Notes: generated by a model from the letters alone, not told the origin. A DNA stretch of 64,000 nt from Fredinandcohnia aciditolerans (GCA_003640645.1 QGHH01000015.1:62001-126000), one strand, 5' to 3'. Numbered from the stretch's first letter, positions 35,485-45,789 are shown. Numbers and translations: made by a program.

Positions 35485-36018
35485 TCATTCCTCACGAAAC
35501 TTTACATCAAATAGATAATCAGATGAGTCGGTACCTTCGAAACTTTCTTCTCTTAGATTTCCTTGATCATCTCTTTTTTCTCCAGTTTTCTTCATTACAA
35601 ATGTTGAGATATAATAGGCTTCAACTGGTAACCTTTCATCATCTAATACTTGTATTTCTCCATTTAATAAGAAATAATGTGTACCGTTTTCTACTGCATA
35701 ATTCGTTCGTTCTCCTGTACTTCGGATCACAAAGGAGGAAAAGTCACCCTTTGAATGAGTAATATCTTTAATAACAAGAACATCCAAATTTTCAAAGAAA
35801 TGTTCAGCTTCAATCAATCGATTGTATTGGAGCCATGTATCAAGCTTACTATTCGTCCCTTGATACCTACTCATATTAATATCGTATCGAATTTGATAAA
35901 GGACAAAACTATTGCCATTTTGTCTGAGTAGCTGCCAGCTTAAGTCTGTAATTCTACCTTCTTTATCATACTCTACTTCAAAATCCTCCAGTCTTACTTT
36001 TTGGTTCTCGAGCTTTAA
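35485..36018 (-). pseudogene. C-terminal part of the gene broken at 36019 (no start codon of its own)
   Basis: Directly after the TAA at 36019-36021 the same frame runs on for 177 codons: LKLENQKVRLEDFEVEYDKE, GRITDLSWQLLRQNG, later MSRYQGTNSKLDTWL. The first ATG, at 35874, lies in mid-domain and lacks a ribosome binding site. It is a polar, beta-rich domain, with SDYLFDVKFREE at the end. Most simply one gene of about 300 residues has been split by a nonsense mutation. If 35874 is used, a 129-residue protein would result. Confidence 0.7.
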
Positions 36019-36390
36019 TTATTGCTTCATTCGTTCATATTCATCTTGAAAGTTCATCGTATATACTGAACCAAGTTTATGTTCGATAAATAGTGGGCGG
36101 CTTTGCCATTCTTGATTGGCAAATGGCAATATCCAATGGACCAGGATAAATGAGAGTACACCAAAGATAGATGCCAATCGTTTTATATCTATGTTTAACG
36201 AAGGTCGAAAAAATATCAAGTACAGAATAAACCCTAGAGGAAGTGGAACTTGATTGAAATTAAAAGCAAATGAACCTAATATAAAGTATCCAATTATTTT
36301 CAGCGGAAAATAGGATTCTGCTTCTTTCTTTTTCAATACTAAAAATATAAAACTAACAACTAATAGAACTGAGTATACAATAGATGTCAT
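36019..36390 (-). CDS. membrane protein, N-terminal part of a stop-split gene
   Basis: 123 residues with four hydrophobic segments (about 4-19, 30-45, 50-62, 75-90). A short extracytoplasmic stretch ends NFQDEYERMKQ at a TAA. The same frame continues beyond the TAA as a soluble domain, so the product is probably truncated. GGGGGGC precedes the ATG. No family recognised. Confidence 0.65.
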   Translation of the reverse strand: MTSIVYSVLLVVSFIFLVLKKKEAESYFPLKIIGYFILGSFAFNFNQVPLPLGFILYLIFFRPSLNIDIKRLASIFGVLSFILVHWILPFANQEWQSRPLFIEHKLGSVYTMNFQDEYERMKQ

Positions 36391-36463
36391 TTCGCCCCCC
36401 TCTCTAGTAGGAAAACTCTTTGATCAAAATCCAATCTGTAAAACTATTTTTTATCTAGGTGTA

Positions 36464-36618
36464 TTAAGTTTTACTTAATAATAATACTATCATCCCTAAC
36501 ATTACAGCATAGCCTGAAAATTCTTCATACCCGACAAAAATACTACAAATAGCTATGCCAGCAATTCCACCCACAACCAATAGTAATAGCCAAACAAATA
36601 ATGTAGCCCTTTTATTCC
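36464..36618 (-). CDS. possible small membrane protein, start unclear
   Basis: A 50-codon frame after pepF reads LKQKGNKRATLFVWLLLLVV, GGIAGIAICSIFVGYEEF, SGYAVMLGMIVLLLSKT and stops at 36464-36466. It looks like a genuine two-segment membrane protein. There is no ATG, GTG or TTG near the natural start, so it may use a rare start or have lost its first codons. Confidence 0.4.
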
Positions 36619-36626
36619 CCTTTTGT

Positions 36627-38423
36627 TTAAGGAGATATTAACTTAATAAAATCATCAACATCTTTTACACATAACTTCATTCCTTTTTCCCAAAAATCAG
36701 CTGAAGTGATATCTTCTTTCAAATGCTTCATCACTAAATCTTCCATTGACATACTACCCGAATCACGTAGCAATTTAATATACTCCTTTTCAAATTCTTC
36801 CCCTTTATCTTTGAATTTTGCATAAAGACTAAGTGAAAATAAGTACCCAAACGTATATTGAAAATTATAGAATGGCAGTTTTGTAAGATAATAATGTGGT
36901 GTCCAAACCCAGGAATATAAAGAAACATGATCAAGCGAGCCCTCATAAGCCACATCAAAAGATTCTTGCATCAGTTCATTTAAACGTTTTGATGAAACAA
37001 TTCCTGTTTTACGCTCTTCATAAAAATTCTTTTCAAACAGAAACCTAGAATGCATGTTCATAAAATTCATGACACTTCGTTTTAATTTCTCATCTAGTAA
37101 AAATAACTTTTCTTCGATAGAATCCGCCTTTTTTAACGCAGCATCTAATATGATTTGTTCCGAAAAAGTAGAAGCCGTTTCAGCAATACATAATGGATAT
37201 TGCCTATTAATTACATCAACATGCTTCATTGCCTCATTGTGAAAAGCATGTCCTAATTCATGTGCTAATGTTAATACATTTGTCATTCTCTCTCCATAAG
37301 TCATAAAAATTCTTGATTCTCCAGAAAGTGGAAAGCCTGCACAAAATGCAACAGCAGACTTATTTGGTCGGTCTTCAGCCTCTATCCATCCGTTATCAAA
37401 TGCCTGTCGAGTAAAGTTCGTTGTTTCTTCTCCAAATTGTTTAAAGTGCTCAAATATAAAATCTACGGCATCATCGTAATCTATCTTCTGATCATTTTTT
37501 CCAATAGGTGCCCAAAAGTTATAAGACTGCAATTTTTGATTGCCGTTCATTTTTGCCTTTTCATTCAAATACATTATAAAAGGTTTTTTGTATTTCGTTA
37601 CCGCTGACCACATTGCGTGAAGTGTTTCCTCTTTCAAACAGTTCTCCATAAGCGGTTCAACCAAGACATTATCTATTCCTCTGTTTTTGTACACTTGTAA
37701 TCGAAAACCTGCAATGTGATTTAATATTTGAGCAACTAGTTCTTCTTTTTCTTTCCAAATATTTTCTAATGCAAAATGAGCCATTTTCCGAATCCGTTCG
37801 TCAGGGTGAGAACGTAAATTAATGGCTTGACCCACAGATAGATCTTTGGGTACTTCATCAACTTGTAACTTGACCTTTATATTACCAATAAGTGATTGAT
37901 AAAGCTGACCCCAAGCATGGTACCCATCAACCATTAGGTCTGAGACTAACTTTTCTTCTTCCGCTGAAAGTAACAGTGCTGCTTTTTCTCGGAAATCAGT
38001 AAGTACAAATTTATATTTATGTAGATCCTTCGTTTCTAGTAAGGCTTTCCATACAAGTTCGTTTGTATGGAAAATGGTGTATTGAAATTCCTTGATCATT
38101 GATTCAAAGCGAGCATTTATTGATGACGTCTGCCCTCTTAGTCTCACTGCATTTTGATCATTTGGCTTTTGTGCAAGAAGACAAGTTATAAAAGAGTTGG
38201 CTTCAGATAGGTTTATCCGAATGTCAGCGATGTATTTCATAACAGACTCGACTCTAGACGAATCACTTACGTCGGATAGGTGTTGAAAGTTATTAATTAG
38301 TTCTTCAAATTCACTAACTTGAAGAACTAGTTGTTTTATGTAATTTTGAAATTTTGTAGAAATACTACCATCTAGGAACAATTTATTTAAATCCCATACT
38401 TTTGAATACCTTGTTTTTGGCAT
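36627..38423 (-). CDS. pepF: oligoendopeptidase F, M3 family
   Basis: 598 residues, typical of PepF/PepB. The zinc motif HELGHAFHNEAM lies near residue 390, with the downstream Glu in CIAETASTFSEQI. ELxxNHL-like helices fill the N-terminal half. The enzyme cuts peptides of about 7-17 residues in the cytoplasm, for example after oligopeptide uptake. GGAGGTAAATA precedes the ATG. It stands with only the small membrane frame downstream. Confidence 0.92.
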   Translation of the reverse strand: MPKTRYSKVWDLNKLFLDGSISTKFQNYIKQLVLQVSEFEELINNFQHLSDVSDSSRVESVMKYIADIRINLSEANSFITCLLAQKPNDQNAVRLRGQTSSINARFESMIKEFQYTIFHTNELVWKALLETKDLHKYKFVLTDFREKAALLLSAEEEKLVSDLMVDGYHAWGQLYQSLIGNIKVKLQVDEVPKDLSVGQAINLRSHPDERIRKMAHFALENIWKEKEELVAQILNHIAGFRLQVYKNRGIDNVLVEPLMENCLKEETLHAMWSAVTKYKKPFIMYLNEKAKMNGNQKLQSYNFWAPIGKNDQKIDYDDAVDFIFEHFKQFGEETTNFTRQAFDNGWIEAEDRPNKSAVAFCAGFPLSGESRIFMTYGERMTNVLTLAHELGHAFHNEAMKHVDVINRQYPLCIAETASTFSEQIILDAALKKADSIEEKLFLLDEKLKRSVMNFMNMHSRFLFEKNFYEERKTGIVSSKRLNELMQESFDVAYEGSLDHVSLYSWVWTPHYYLTKLPFYNFQYTFGYLFSLSLYAKFKDKGEEFEKEYIKLLRDSGSMSMEDLVMKHLKEDITSADFWEKGMKLCVKDVDDFIKLISP

Positions 38424-38506
38424 TATTTACCTCCAACTAGTAAAAGAGACATTATCATTTCTTCTTGACTTTTCAGTTCACATCACTTAAAGAATTCGAG
38501 TAATTC

Positions 38507-39124
38507 TTAAAAATCATTAATAGCGGAAATGACATTTTTTAATATTTCTATAGATTTAATTGGTTCGTTATCAAGCTCTAAACTGTGATTTCCACCTTCC
38601 ACTACATTTAATATAAGATTTTGGTTGTTTTTCAATTTTTTAAAGCGTTCTTCAATGTAACAACTATCCTTATCTCCAATCATACATAGTCCTTTGTTTT
38701 CACTTCTAACCATTGCATTAAATACGTCGCTTCTTTGTAGTAATGGCGTCAACCACACTAGTTTTGCTTCTTTTAACGTTGGATGATCCTGCAAATTGCT
38801 CAACGCAATCGTACCTATTGATTTTGCCACAACATAATATTTACTGTATTTTTTGCCCTTGGTTGCGTTTTCAATCGTTTGTTGTACATCACTTGCGAAA
38901 TCCTTTTCATTTAGAGCAGCCATTTCTTGCCTGCTAAATTGATAGTTAATGTGTAATACATCAAAGCCTTTCGAGTAAAATACCCCTGTTGTAAAGTGTA
39001 ACAATGGAGCTTGTGTTGTGTAACCAGCCCCTGGTAAGACAATAACTAAACGATCTGTTTCATCACTTTGTTCTATTAATCTATAAGGAATATTTTTAGA
39101 ACCACTTATTTTATTAGTCATCAT
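38507..39124 (-). CDS. alpha/beta hydrolase family protein
   Basis: 205 residues. VIVLPGAGYTTQAPLLHF replaces the usual oxyanion motif and the nucleophile is Ser in VVAKSIGTIAL (about residue 110). The acid and base would be D in IGDKDSCY and H in VEGGNHSLEL. It resembles the small YuxL/dienelactone-like group. The ATG at 39124 is preferred because GGGAGTGTGG precedes it; the frame is open to 39163. Confidence 0.8.
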   Translation of the reverse strand: MMTNKISGSKNIPYRLIEQSDETDRLVIVLPGAGYTTQAPLLHFTTGVFYSKGFDVLHINYQFSRQEMAALNEKDFASDVQQTIENATKGKKYSKYYVVAKSIGTIALSNLQDHPTLKEAKLVWLTPLLQRSDVFNAMVRSENKGLCMIGDKDSCYIEERFKKLKNNQNLILNVVEGGNHSLELDNEPIKSIEILKNVISAINDF

Positions 39125-39198
39125 TTCCACACTCCCAAAGTTTTTTATATACTCATTGCCCAATTTTTCTTTTTATGTATCTCACTTCGCTGACCCCA

Positions 39199-39735
<537 letters not shown>

Positions 39736-39801
39736 TTAAAAAATCAATCACTCTTCCATACTAACATAATATTCCAAAAATACGATTGAAAATTCCCACA
39801 T

Positions 39802-39825
39802 AAAAAGACGACCTCAGGGGTCGTC
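39802..39825 (-). terminator. Intrinsic terminator
   Basis: GACGACC (39807-39813) pairs with GGTCGTC (39819-39825). On the minus strand TTTTTATG follows. It ends the serine hydrolase gene. Confidence 0.75.
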
Positions 39826-39981
39826 CTTTGTTTAAGTTCTTCTTTCATAAAAAGATTTTCGATACTCCATGTATATCAGTATTGCGGTAAACCTTTTATC
39901 ATTTCTCAAATTTTGTGATATCCGTTTAGGCTCTTTCTCATAAATCATTTATCATTTTACAAGTTCGTGATATATCTATCA

Positions 39982-41418
39982 TCAATTAAGCATCCTAAAT
40001 CGATAGTAAATTCTCAAAATTGTAAGTACCAATCCAATGATAAAAGTGATTACCAAAAAGATCATCCCTGAAGGAAACAGGCCGAATGCATCCATAATCG
40101 TGGAACTGTTATTCTTTAAAGTTGGGACCATAAATAATAACCAGCCAATTCCTACAACAGGTATCATTTGAGGAATCAATCGGAAAAAGAATCGCCATGA
40201 TCCATGTTTTTTACGCTTTTCTGACCATTTATTACTTCTTAGAATTCCTCTAATTCCTAAAATCAAATAAACGAGTGTCAACACACCTAGTGAATAATCA
40301 ATGATTTTAGGTGTTGGGGCTTTTAAAACGGGTGCATGTCCTTCCGTTAATTGTATGATACCAGAACTCATCTCATACGAGTGTTCGAAAGTAGTTGTGA
40401 AACTATTAAGTAATACAGCAACTGCGTAGCCACTACTCGGCACGATATCTTGTTGAGATTGGAAAGTAGATATGGATCCGCTATGTGATATACGTGCTGG
40501 TTTAATACTGGGTGAGCTAATCGACCAACCAAGCCCATATTTTTCACTTCCAGGTTGTGATGAATACGATGCATTTAGTAACTTATGCGATAATAAAGGT
40601 TCCCCATTCTCATTTTTCCCTTCACTCGTATGCATTGAGAGCCATTTCCCCATATCACTAGCTGTTGTAAAGATACTTCCCGAACCGCTGAACATTTTTT
40701 CGAGCTCCGTCCAAGGCATTGCAGTGCCATATAAGGTGACAAATCCACGAGGTATTCCATATTCTTCAATTTCTCCTGAATTTACTAATGAGATTGAATT
40801 GGTCATTCCAAGCGGTAAGAATACCCTTTGTGTTAAATAATCATTAAATGTCAATCCGCTTATTTTTTCTATTAGAAATGCCAAGGTCCAGTAGTTTGCA
40901 TTACTATAGGCATATTTCTTTCCTGGTTCCGATTGTAGCTTCCAATCATGGAAACGTTCTACTCCTTCTTTTAATGTAATCGCTGGCGCTACAATGGTTG
41001 GGTTCGGCACCCCAGAGGTGTGACTTAATAATTGTCGTACTGTTACCTGCTTCCATCTTGCGTCATCAAATGTAAGCTCTGGGAGATAATCAACAATCGA
41101 ATTGTCCAACTTTATTTTCCCTTCATCTACCAATTGTAAAACAGCAAATGCAGTAATTGGCTTAGTACCAGAAGCAATCCCCATTTTAGACTTTGCTGTC
41201 AATGGGTTGCCTTCAGAATCATGCCCATATCCTTTTTCGTATAGCACTTTCCCATCCTTAACGATTACGATGGCTGCACCAGGCAGTCCATTTTTTTCGA
41301 TATAATTTATAACGTATTCGTCAACATCGGCTGTATCAAGTGATGGAGCTGCCTGAGTTGATACAGGTACGAAAAGAAAATTCATGATTACAAGAATAAA
41401 TCCTATTTTTTTACACAT
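39982..41418 (-). CDS. serine hydrolase, class C beta-lactamase/penicillin-binding-like, secreted
   Basis: 478 residues. A signal peptide (about 1-24, VSTQAA) is followed by a beta-lactamase-fold domain and then, after about residue 370, three C-terminal membrane segments. The catalytic pair is S83-x-x-K86 (ASGTKP) with Y171-S-N173. HSGSISTF is the KTG counterpart. Such membrane-tethered proteins are D-amino peptidases or esterases acting outside the cell, and true beta-lactam resistance is uncertain. GGAGG six bases before ATG 41418 decides the start; upstream in-frame codons to 41598 are not coding. Confidence 0.88.
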   Translation of the reverse strand: MCKKIGFILVIMNFLFVPVSTQAAPSLDTADVDEYVINYIEKNGLPGAAIVIVKDGKVLYEKGYGHDSEGNPLTAKSKMGIASGTKPITAFAVLQLVDEGKIKLDNSIVDYLPELTFDDARWKQVTVRQLLSHTSGVPNPTIVAPAITLKEGVERFHDWKLQSEPGKKYAYSNANYWTLAFLIEKISGLTFNDYLTQRVFLPLGMTNSISLVNSGEIEEYGIPRGFVTLYGTAMPWTELEKMFSGSGSIFTTASDMGKWLSMHTSEGKNENGEPLLSHKLLNASYSSQPGSEKYGLGWSISSPSIKPARISHSGSISTFQSQQDIVPSSGYAVAVLLNSFTTTFEHSYEMSSGIIQLTEGHAPVLKAPTPKIIDYSLGVLTLVYLILGIRGILRSNKWSEKRKKHGSWRFFFRLIPQMIPVVGIGWLLFMVPTLKNNSSTIMDAFGLFPSGMIFLVITFIIGLVLTILRIYYRFRMLN

Positions 41419-41502
41419 AATCATCCTCCGAATTATTGAATTCGTTATGGTTGGATTGGTCGAGTTACATTCATTCATAATTACTACATAGTATCCAATG
41501 TC

Positions 41503-41535
41503 CAAAAATAAAAAGACCATCCGTTCGATGATCCT
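41503..41535 (-). terminator. Intrinsic terminator
   Basis: GACCATCC faces GGATGATC-like sequence over a short loop. On the minus strand CTTTTTATTTTT follows. It ends the DHFR-like gene. Confidence 0.65.
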
Positions 41536-41636
41536 CCCTTGTAGCAGTGTGTTAAATTGGCTCTCTTTATACTTTTTCCCTAATTTCTTCATAATCATAT
41601 CTATTTTTCGTTTCTACCATTCCCCAGTAAGTGATA

Positions 41637-42206
41637 TTATGATTTTCCATTCCAATGATAGATTATTTGCACAACGCCAGATGAAAACGATCTTGTATGA
41701 ACCATTTTTAAATTTATCCTATGTTTTAGATCAGTAAACAATGGTTTTCCTTCTCCCAATACAACTGGGTGAATAGATAACCTAAATTCATCAATAAGTC
41801 CTAAATTAATAAATGTTGTAATGAGACTTGCTCCACCATATAACCAGATGTCTTTACCAGGCTTTTTCTTCAATTTATTTATTTCTTCAACAATCTTTTC
41901 ATTTATAAATTTCGCTTGATCATCCGTCTTTTTTGTTCGGGAAAAAACGTATTTCTCTTTACTATGAACCAATTTCCAAATATCCTTTTCAGAATCAGAC
42001 TCTCCATTTTGCGGAGTATACTGCCCCCATAAATCATAGCTTTTTCTACCATATAAAATAGTATCAATTTGATTTAAGAAATCAGTAAATTTCATATCAG
42101 GGTCCATAATGCACCAATCTATTTCCCCGTTTTTCCCCTCAATAAAGCCATCTAATGTAACTGCTAAATCTAGAATAATTCGTCTCTGTTTAGTGTGATT
42201 CGTCAT
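41637..42206 (-). CDS. dihydrofolate reductase family protein (RibD C-terminal type)
   Basis: 189 residues: RRIILDLAVTLDGFIEGKNG at the start, LYGRKSYDLWGQYTP, then IWLYGGASLITTFINLGLID and VVLGEGKPLFTDL. These are the NADPH-binding positions of the YwjB/YyaP group, which is widespread in Bacillus, sometimes as resistance-associated reductases. Substrate unknown. AAAGGATCG precedes the ATG. Confidence 0.88.
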   Translation of the reverse strand: MTNHTKQRRIILDLAVTLDGFIEGKNGEIDWCIMDPDMKFTDFLNQIDTILYGRKSYDLWGQYTPQNGESDSEKDIWKLVHSKEKYVFSRTKKTDDQAKFINEKIVEEINKLKKKPGKDIWLYGGASLITTFINLGLIDEFRLSIHPVVLGEGKPLFTDLKHRINLKMVHTRSFSSGVVQIIYHWNGKS

Positions 42207-42250
42207 AGTTCTCGATCCTTTCTTCTCAAATAGACACTTTCCCTTATATT

Positions 42251-43339
42251 CTACATATCATATGGCTTTCCATATCTAACTAGCACATGCCACAAAAGCT
42301 TTAGTTCCTGCAGTATCTCCTTCAAGCTACCACGTTCTTTCCAATTTTGAGGATTGCGGTGTAAATCCATAACGGCACTTCCAATTATACTCGCATTGAT
42401 ACAATTATTTTGTGCAATGCGGGCTGCTAGTGAAGGCATGGTTGGGCCTCTGAAGTTAGAAGGAACGTCATCTACCTTAAGTACAAATCCTCTATGCCAC
42501 AATAATTCAATCGAATATTTAAGACATAGTTCTTCTAAGGTGGTTCCTATATTTGTCTCTTTAAAAGAGGGGTCCGCAACCAGAACTTCTACGTCTTCCT
42601 TAAGTGAAATATCTCCATGGACTTGGGCTTCTATATAATGATTAAGGTTACGTCTTGGTTCCTTTTTTTCTTTGGTTGTTACGTCTTTTTGAAGATTCAC
42701 CAATAAATGATCGATTAATTTTGTTGGTGTTATATCTCTTTCTCCGATTGCAAATTCCCTAGAGAATGTCTCCTCTAAGAGTGCTGCAAGAATCATATTA
42801 AACTCTTCAAATGTCCCCTTTTCCTTAGGTTCTTGATGAGAATCTAAATACGTAAACGTAGAGCGAGTTGATACTTTGGGGTATAAAAGAAAGTAGCATG
42901 AGCCAAAACGTGGAGCTGGCCCGTCTGAATGTAACATTACATTCAATGCACCATATTTTGGACGTTGATGACTGGTGGTACCCTCCGTTTGATAGGCTCC
43001 TCCAAACATTCGCTTTTCCCAAAGATCACGATCGCCACCTGGAAGAGCTGATACACTCCCATTTGATATTAGGGTTTCGAATTGGCTTTTATATATTCCC
43101 TGTTCTAAAAGTGCTTCGGCAACGTTTTTCATCGTTGAATCTGGCCGATCAGGATGAAAATGGATTCCTATTCGTGCGTTATTTTTTAAATTTAAAACTG
43201 CTGTTCTGAAAACAGCGCTTGGGATATTCGACATTTTTAGTATATGGTTTATTATTTCGTTAGCTTCACGATTATGGTTCTTTACATAATTAGTAATATA
43301 GTCCAAAGCTAGTTGCTGAGCCCTAGTTAGCTTCCCCAC
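42251..43339 (-). CDS. DUF3626 domain protein
   Basis: 362 residues. The DUF3626 core is ARIGIHFHPDRP (about 56-67), then GALNVMLHSDGPAPRFGSC and YFLLYPKVSTRSTFTY. HFHPDR and SDGPAPRFG look like an active site. I recall this family as uncharacterised and scattered in bacteria, sometimes beside toxins. GTG start after GGAAGGAGG. It stands alone. Confidence 0.8.
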   Translation of the reverse strand: MGKLTRAQQLALDYITNYVKNHNREANEIINHILKMSNIPSAVFRTAVLNLKNNARIGIHFHPDRPDSTMKNVAEALLEQGIYKSQFETLISNGSVSALPGGDRDLWEKRMFGGAYQTEGTTSHQRPKYGALNVMLHSDGPAPRFGSCYFLLYPKVSTRSTFTYLDSHQEPKEKGTFEEFNMILAALLEETFSREFAIGERDITPTKLIDHLLVNLQKDVTTKEKKEPRRNLNHYIEAQVHGDISLKEDVEVLVADPSFKETNIGTTLEELCLKYSIELLWHRGFVLKVDDVPSNFRGPTMPSLAARIAQNNCINASIIGSAVMDLHRNPQNWKERGSLKEILQELKLLWHVLVRYGKPYDM

Positions 43340-43494
43340 GTGAAGTTCCTCCTTCCATTATAGAGATTCACTTATATGCAATTTAATTCCAAAAAAGAAC
43401 TTCTCCCCATCCTGCTGTACATACTATTAACTGTTCTCGAAAATTTAGTTGTTTACCTTCTTTTTTGGGGAACAATACATTAGAGGTGGTTAAA

Positions 43495-43920
43495 TTGATA
43501 AAAAAGGTACTCGTTTTTCTCTTTATTTTTCAATTACTATCAACAAGTGGTATTGCTCAAACAAATCAGCAAATACAAATATTCGATATAGATCAAGACA
43601 AAGTTATAAAAACTGTACAACTAACCAACGCAGATGTACAGCAAGAAGTAGAGAAATTTCTTAAGCGAATAACAGGCGTATATGCGAAATATAATCCTAT
43701 TCCCTCTAACGGATACATGGTAAGAATTCAATTAGTACCAAATATTATGATAAGAAATAAATGGTTTGATGACCTTGTTGATGAAGTGACCGTTATTCTT
43801 CCTAATCAGGATGATCCATATCTAATGTTGTTTAATGACGAGAACCAACCATTTTTCTTAACCTTCGAAGGTAACACAGAAAAACTCTTGGAACTATTGG
43901 ACTTTAATCCAAAACAGTAA
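43495..43920 (+). CDS. secreted hypothetical protein
   Basis: 141 residues. The TTG start at 43495 is fixed by GAGGTGG five bases upstream; the ATG-containing extension from 43465 would overlap that site. A signal peptide (MIKKVLVFLFIFQLLSTSGI, AQ) precedes a small mixed domain with YNPIPSNGYMVRIQLVPNI and VDEVTVILPNQDDPYLM. No family recognised; it resembles small YjcM-like exported Bacillus proteins. Confidence 0.65.
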   Translation: MIKKVLVFLFIFQLLSTSGIAQTNQQIQIFDIDQDKVIKTVQLTNADVQQEVEKFLKRITGVYAKYNPIPSNGYMVRIQLVPNIMIRNKWFDDLVDEVTVILPNQDDPYLMLFNDENQPFFLTFEGNTEKLLELLDFNPKQ

Positions 43921-43989
43921 TTCCGCTTTAATCATGTACAAATTATAAAAACATCTTACTCAGTGAAAGATTATCAAGAGGTGATTGGA

Positions 43990-44994
43990 ATGGATAAAGA
44001 AGAATTAAAACTCACGTCGGCTGAAATAGGAACGCTATGGGGAGAATATGTAAACGGCACTGCTGTTGATACTGTAAATAAATATATGTTGTCCATTATA
44101 GAAGATGAGAAAATAAAAGAGGTATTTGAAGATGCAGTTAAGATTTTTGCATCACAAAAAAGTCAGATAAAAACATTCATTGAAAGTCAAGAATTTCCTG
44201 TTCCGATCGGATTTACTGATGCTGACCTTAATAAGACCACCAAAAGATTATTCTCTGACATCTTCTGTTTGCACTATCTACATATAATGACCCTTCATGG
44301 TATACTAGGTCATTCTACAGCCCTTAGTTCTTCCGTAAGAAAAGACCTAAGACACTTTTATCAATCATGTTGTAATGATGGAATGAATATGTACAATAGA
44401 ACAATTGAATTACTATTGGAAAAGGGACATTTTCAGAGAGACCCCTATTTTTATCCCGCAAAAGGACCGGAATATGTAACAGGACAAAAATTCTTAGGTG
44501 ATTTTTTCGGAGATCAACGGCCATTAGCTGCTACAGAAATAATCGCTTTATCACTTAATATAAAAAAGAAAATACTGGAAAAGTCAATTTCTATTGGATT
44601 TAGCCAAGTAACCCAATCACAGGAAGTTAGAAAATTTTTGGAGAAAGCCGAAAGGGCATCAGATCAACAAATTCAAGCACTGAGTAAATTACTTAAAGAT
44701 GATAATTTGCCTGTTCCCATGTCTTGGGAAACAGAGGTCACCAACTCTCAAGATTCACCTTTTTCCGATAAATTAATGATGTTTCATATAGGTTTCTTAC
44801 TACAATCAGCCCAATCATATCACGGTGCAGGTCTTGCTTCTGCCATGAGATTTGACCTCGTAGCAACTTATGAGAAAATCATATTAAAAAATCTAATGAT
44901 AACCAAAGAGTGGTTTAATATCATGTCTAAAAATAAATGGATCGAACAACCACCACTTGCTCCTAATCGAAAAGATATTGCAAAAAATAAGTAA
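43990..44994 (+). CDS. DUF3231 family protein (paralogue of 13052-14068)
   Basis: 334 residues built from two DUF3231 units (about 5-160 and 175-325). Each begins KLTSAEIGTLW or PLAATEIIALS. DSPFSDKLMMFHIGFLLQSA and WIEQPPLAPNRKDIAK match the other paralogue. AAGAGGTGATTGGA sets the ATG at 43990. Role unknown; DUF3231 is typical of spore formers. Confidence 0.85.
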   Translation: MDKEELKLTSAEIGTLWGEYVNGTAVDTVNKYMLSIIEDEKIKEVFEDAVKIFASQKSQIKTFIESQEFPVPIGFTDADLNKTTKRLFSDIFCLHYLHIMTLHGILGHSTALSSSVRKDLRHFYQSCCNDGMNMYNRTIELLLEKGHFQRDPYFYPAKGPEYVTGQKFLGDFFGDQRPLAATEIIALSLNIKKKILEKSISIGFSQVTQSQEVRKFLEKAERASDQQIQALSKLLKDDNLPVPMSWETEVTNSQDSPFSDKLMMFHIGFLLQSAQSYHGAGLASAMRFDLVATYEKIILKNLMITKEWFNIMSKNKWIEQPPLAPNRKDIAKNK

Positions 44995-45026
44995 AGATGT
45001 CCTTGAGTTGGGACATCTTATTTTCT
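44994..45026 (+). terminator. Intrinsic terminator of the DUF3231 gene
   Basis: AAGATGTCC (44994-45002) pairs with GGACATCTT (45011-45019), followed by ATTTTC. The hairpin begins at the stop codon. Confidence 0.8.
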
Positions 45027-45121
45027 TTGGGTCATTGTTATGTACTGATAATAGGTTTCTTGTATGTAAAATCCTTTCAATTATAACTAAACGACAACAT
45101 ATTAAGCACGATACTCGCTAT

Positions 45122-45265
45122 TCACCAAGCTGTGGTTGCCACAATCAACCAAATCTGAGATTGAGTAAAAGCATGCAGCCTCTTTTCTATATTTCTTTTA
45201 ATTATTGCTAAGACTACAAATCCGATTATCATAATACCAATCGTTATCCCAAGAAAAACATCCAC
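45122..45265 (-). CDS. tiny membrane protein, coupled to the upstream gene
   Basis: 47 residues from GTG 45265: MDVFLGITIGIMIIGFVVLA, IIKRNIEKRLHAF, TQSQIWLIVATTAW, stop at 45122-45124. One or two membrane segments flank a basic loop. AGAGGGGGTGAA precedes the start, which lies directly after the stop of 45267-45524, so the two are probably translationally coupled. No family recognised. Confidence 0.6.
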   Translation of the reverse strand: MDVFLGITIGIMIIGFVVLAIIKRNIEKRLHAFTQSQIWLIVATTAW

Positions 45266-45266
45266 T

Positions 45267-45524
45267 TCACCCCCTCTTTCTTAAGAACTTTAAGGTTCTT
45301 CCAATAATATGTAACAAATAGATCATAAGTGAATATATGACTATCCCGAGCGAATACTTTATGGGGTGTGTTTGCGAATTAATTCCGTGTAATTCGTTAT
45401 ACAATTCTTCTTGTTGTTGAGACCATAAAGTGATAAATATAGTAATAACCATTAATATTAATGCTAAAATTGCTTTTTTATGAAAGGTTACGTTAACAAA
45501 ACTGTGTTTTAACGCATTTGCCAA
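45267..45524 (-). CDS. small membrane protein, unknown
   Basis: 85 residues with two membrane segments (about 17-34 and 58-73) and a basic C terminus (LKFLRKRG). TTG start after AAAGGG. Translated as one unit with the 47-residue membrane protein that follows. Role unknown. Confidence 0.6.
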   Translation of the reverse strand: MANALKHSFVNVTFHKKAILALILMVITIFITLWSQQQEELYNELHGINSQTHPIKYSLGIVIYSLMIYLLHIIGRTLKFLRKRG

Positions 45525-45789
45525 CTTTCCCTTTCTATGAGCTACTGTTTCCGATTTTCTCTGGATGGGAGCTAAAAAATAAAAAAATAAACCTCCTCAT
45601 ATAATAGCCATCATGACCATACTTGTATAATCCATGTAAAGTGAAACCCCTTCCTACAAATTGTCTCGGTATTTCCCCTTTTAGTCTTTAATGATTTCTG
45701 ATTTACCAATTCTACTTTTTTACCGAATTACCTTTTTTTAAGATGAATAAGAAAACTGTCTGCATCAATACAAACGGTCTCCTTGTACA
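45525..45789. other. Gene-free gap
   Basis: No gene or clear repeat seen between the small membrane operon and the uppP terminator. Confidence 0.5.

Noticed and set aside
40472-40840. Plus-strand frame of 122 codons
   Set aside because: Antisense to the serine hydrolase gene, whose catalytic motifs are clear; no ribosome binding site.
39982-41418. True beta-lactamase
   Set aside because: SxxK and YSN fit the fold, but the C-terminal membrane segments and the lack of class C specific motifs point to a membrane-bound peptidase or esterase-like protein.
42868-43209. Plus-strand frame of 113 codons
   Set aside because: Antisense to the DUF3626 gene; no independent evidence.
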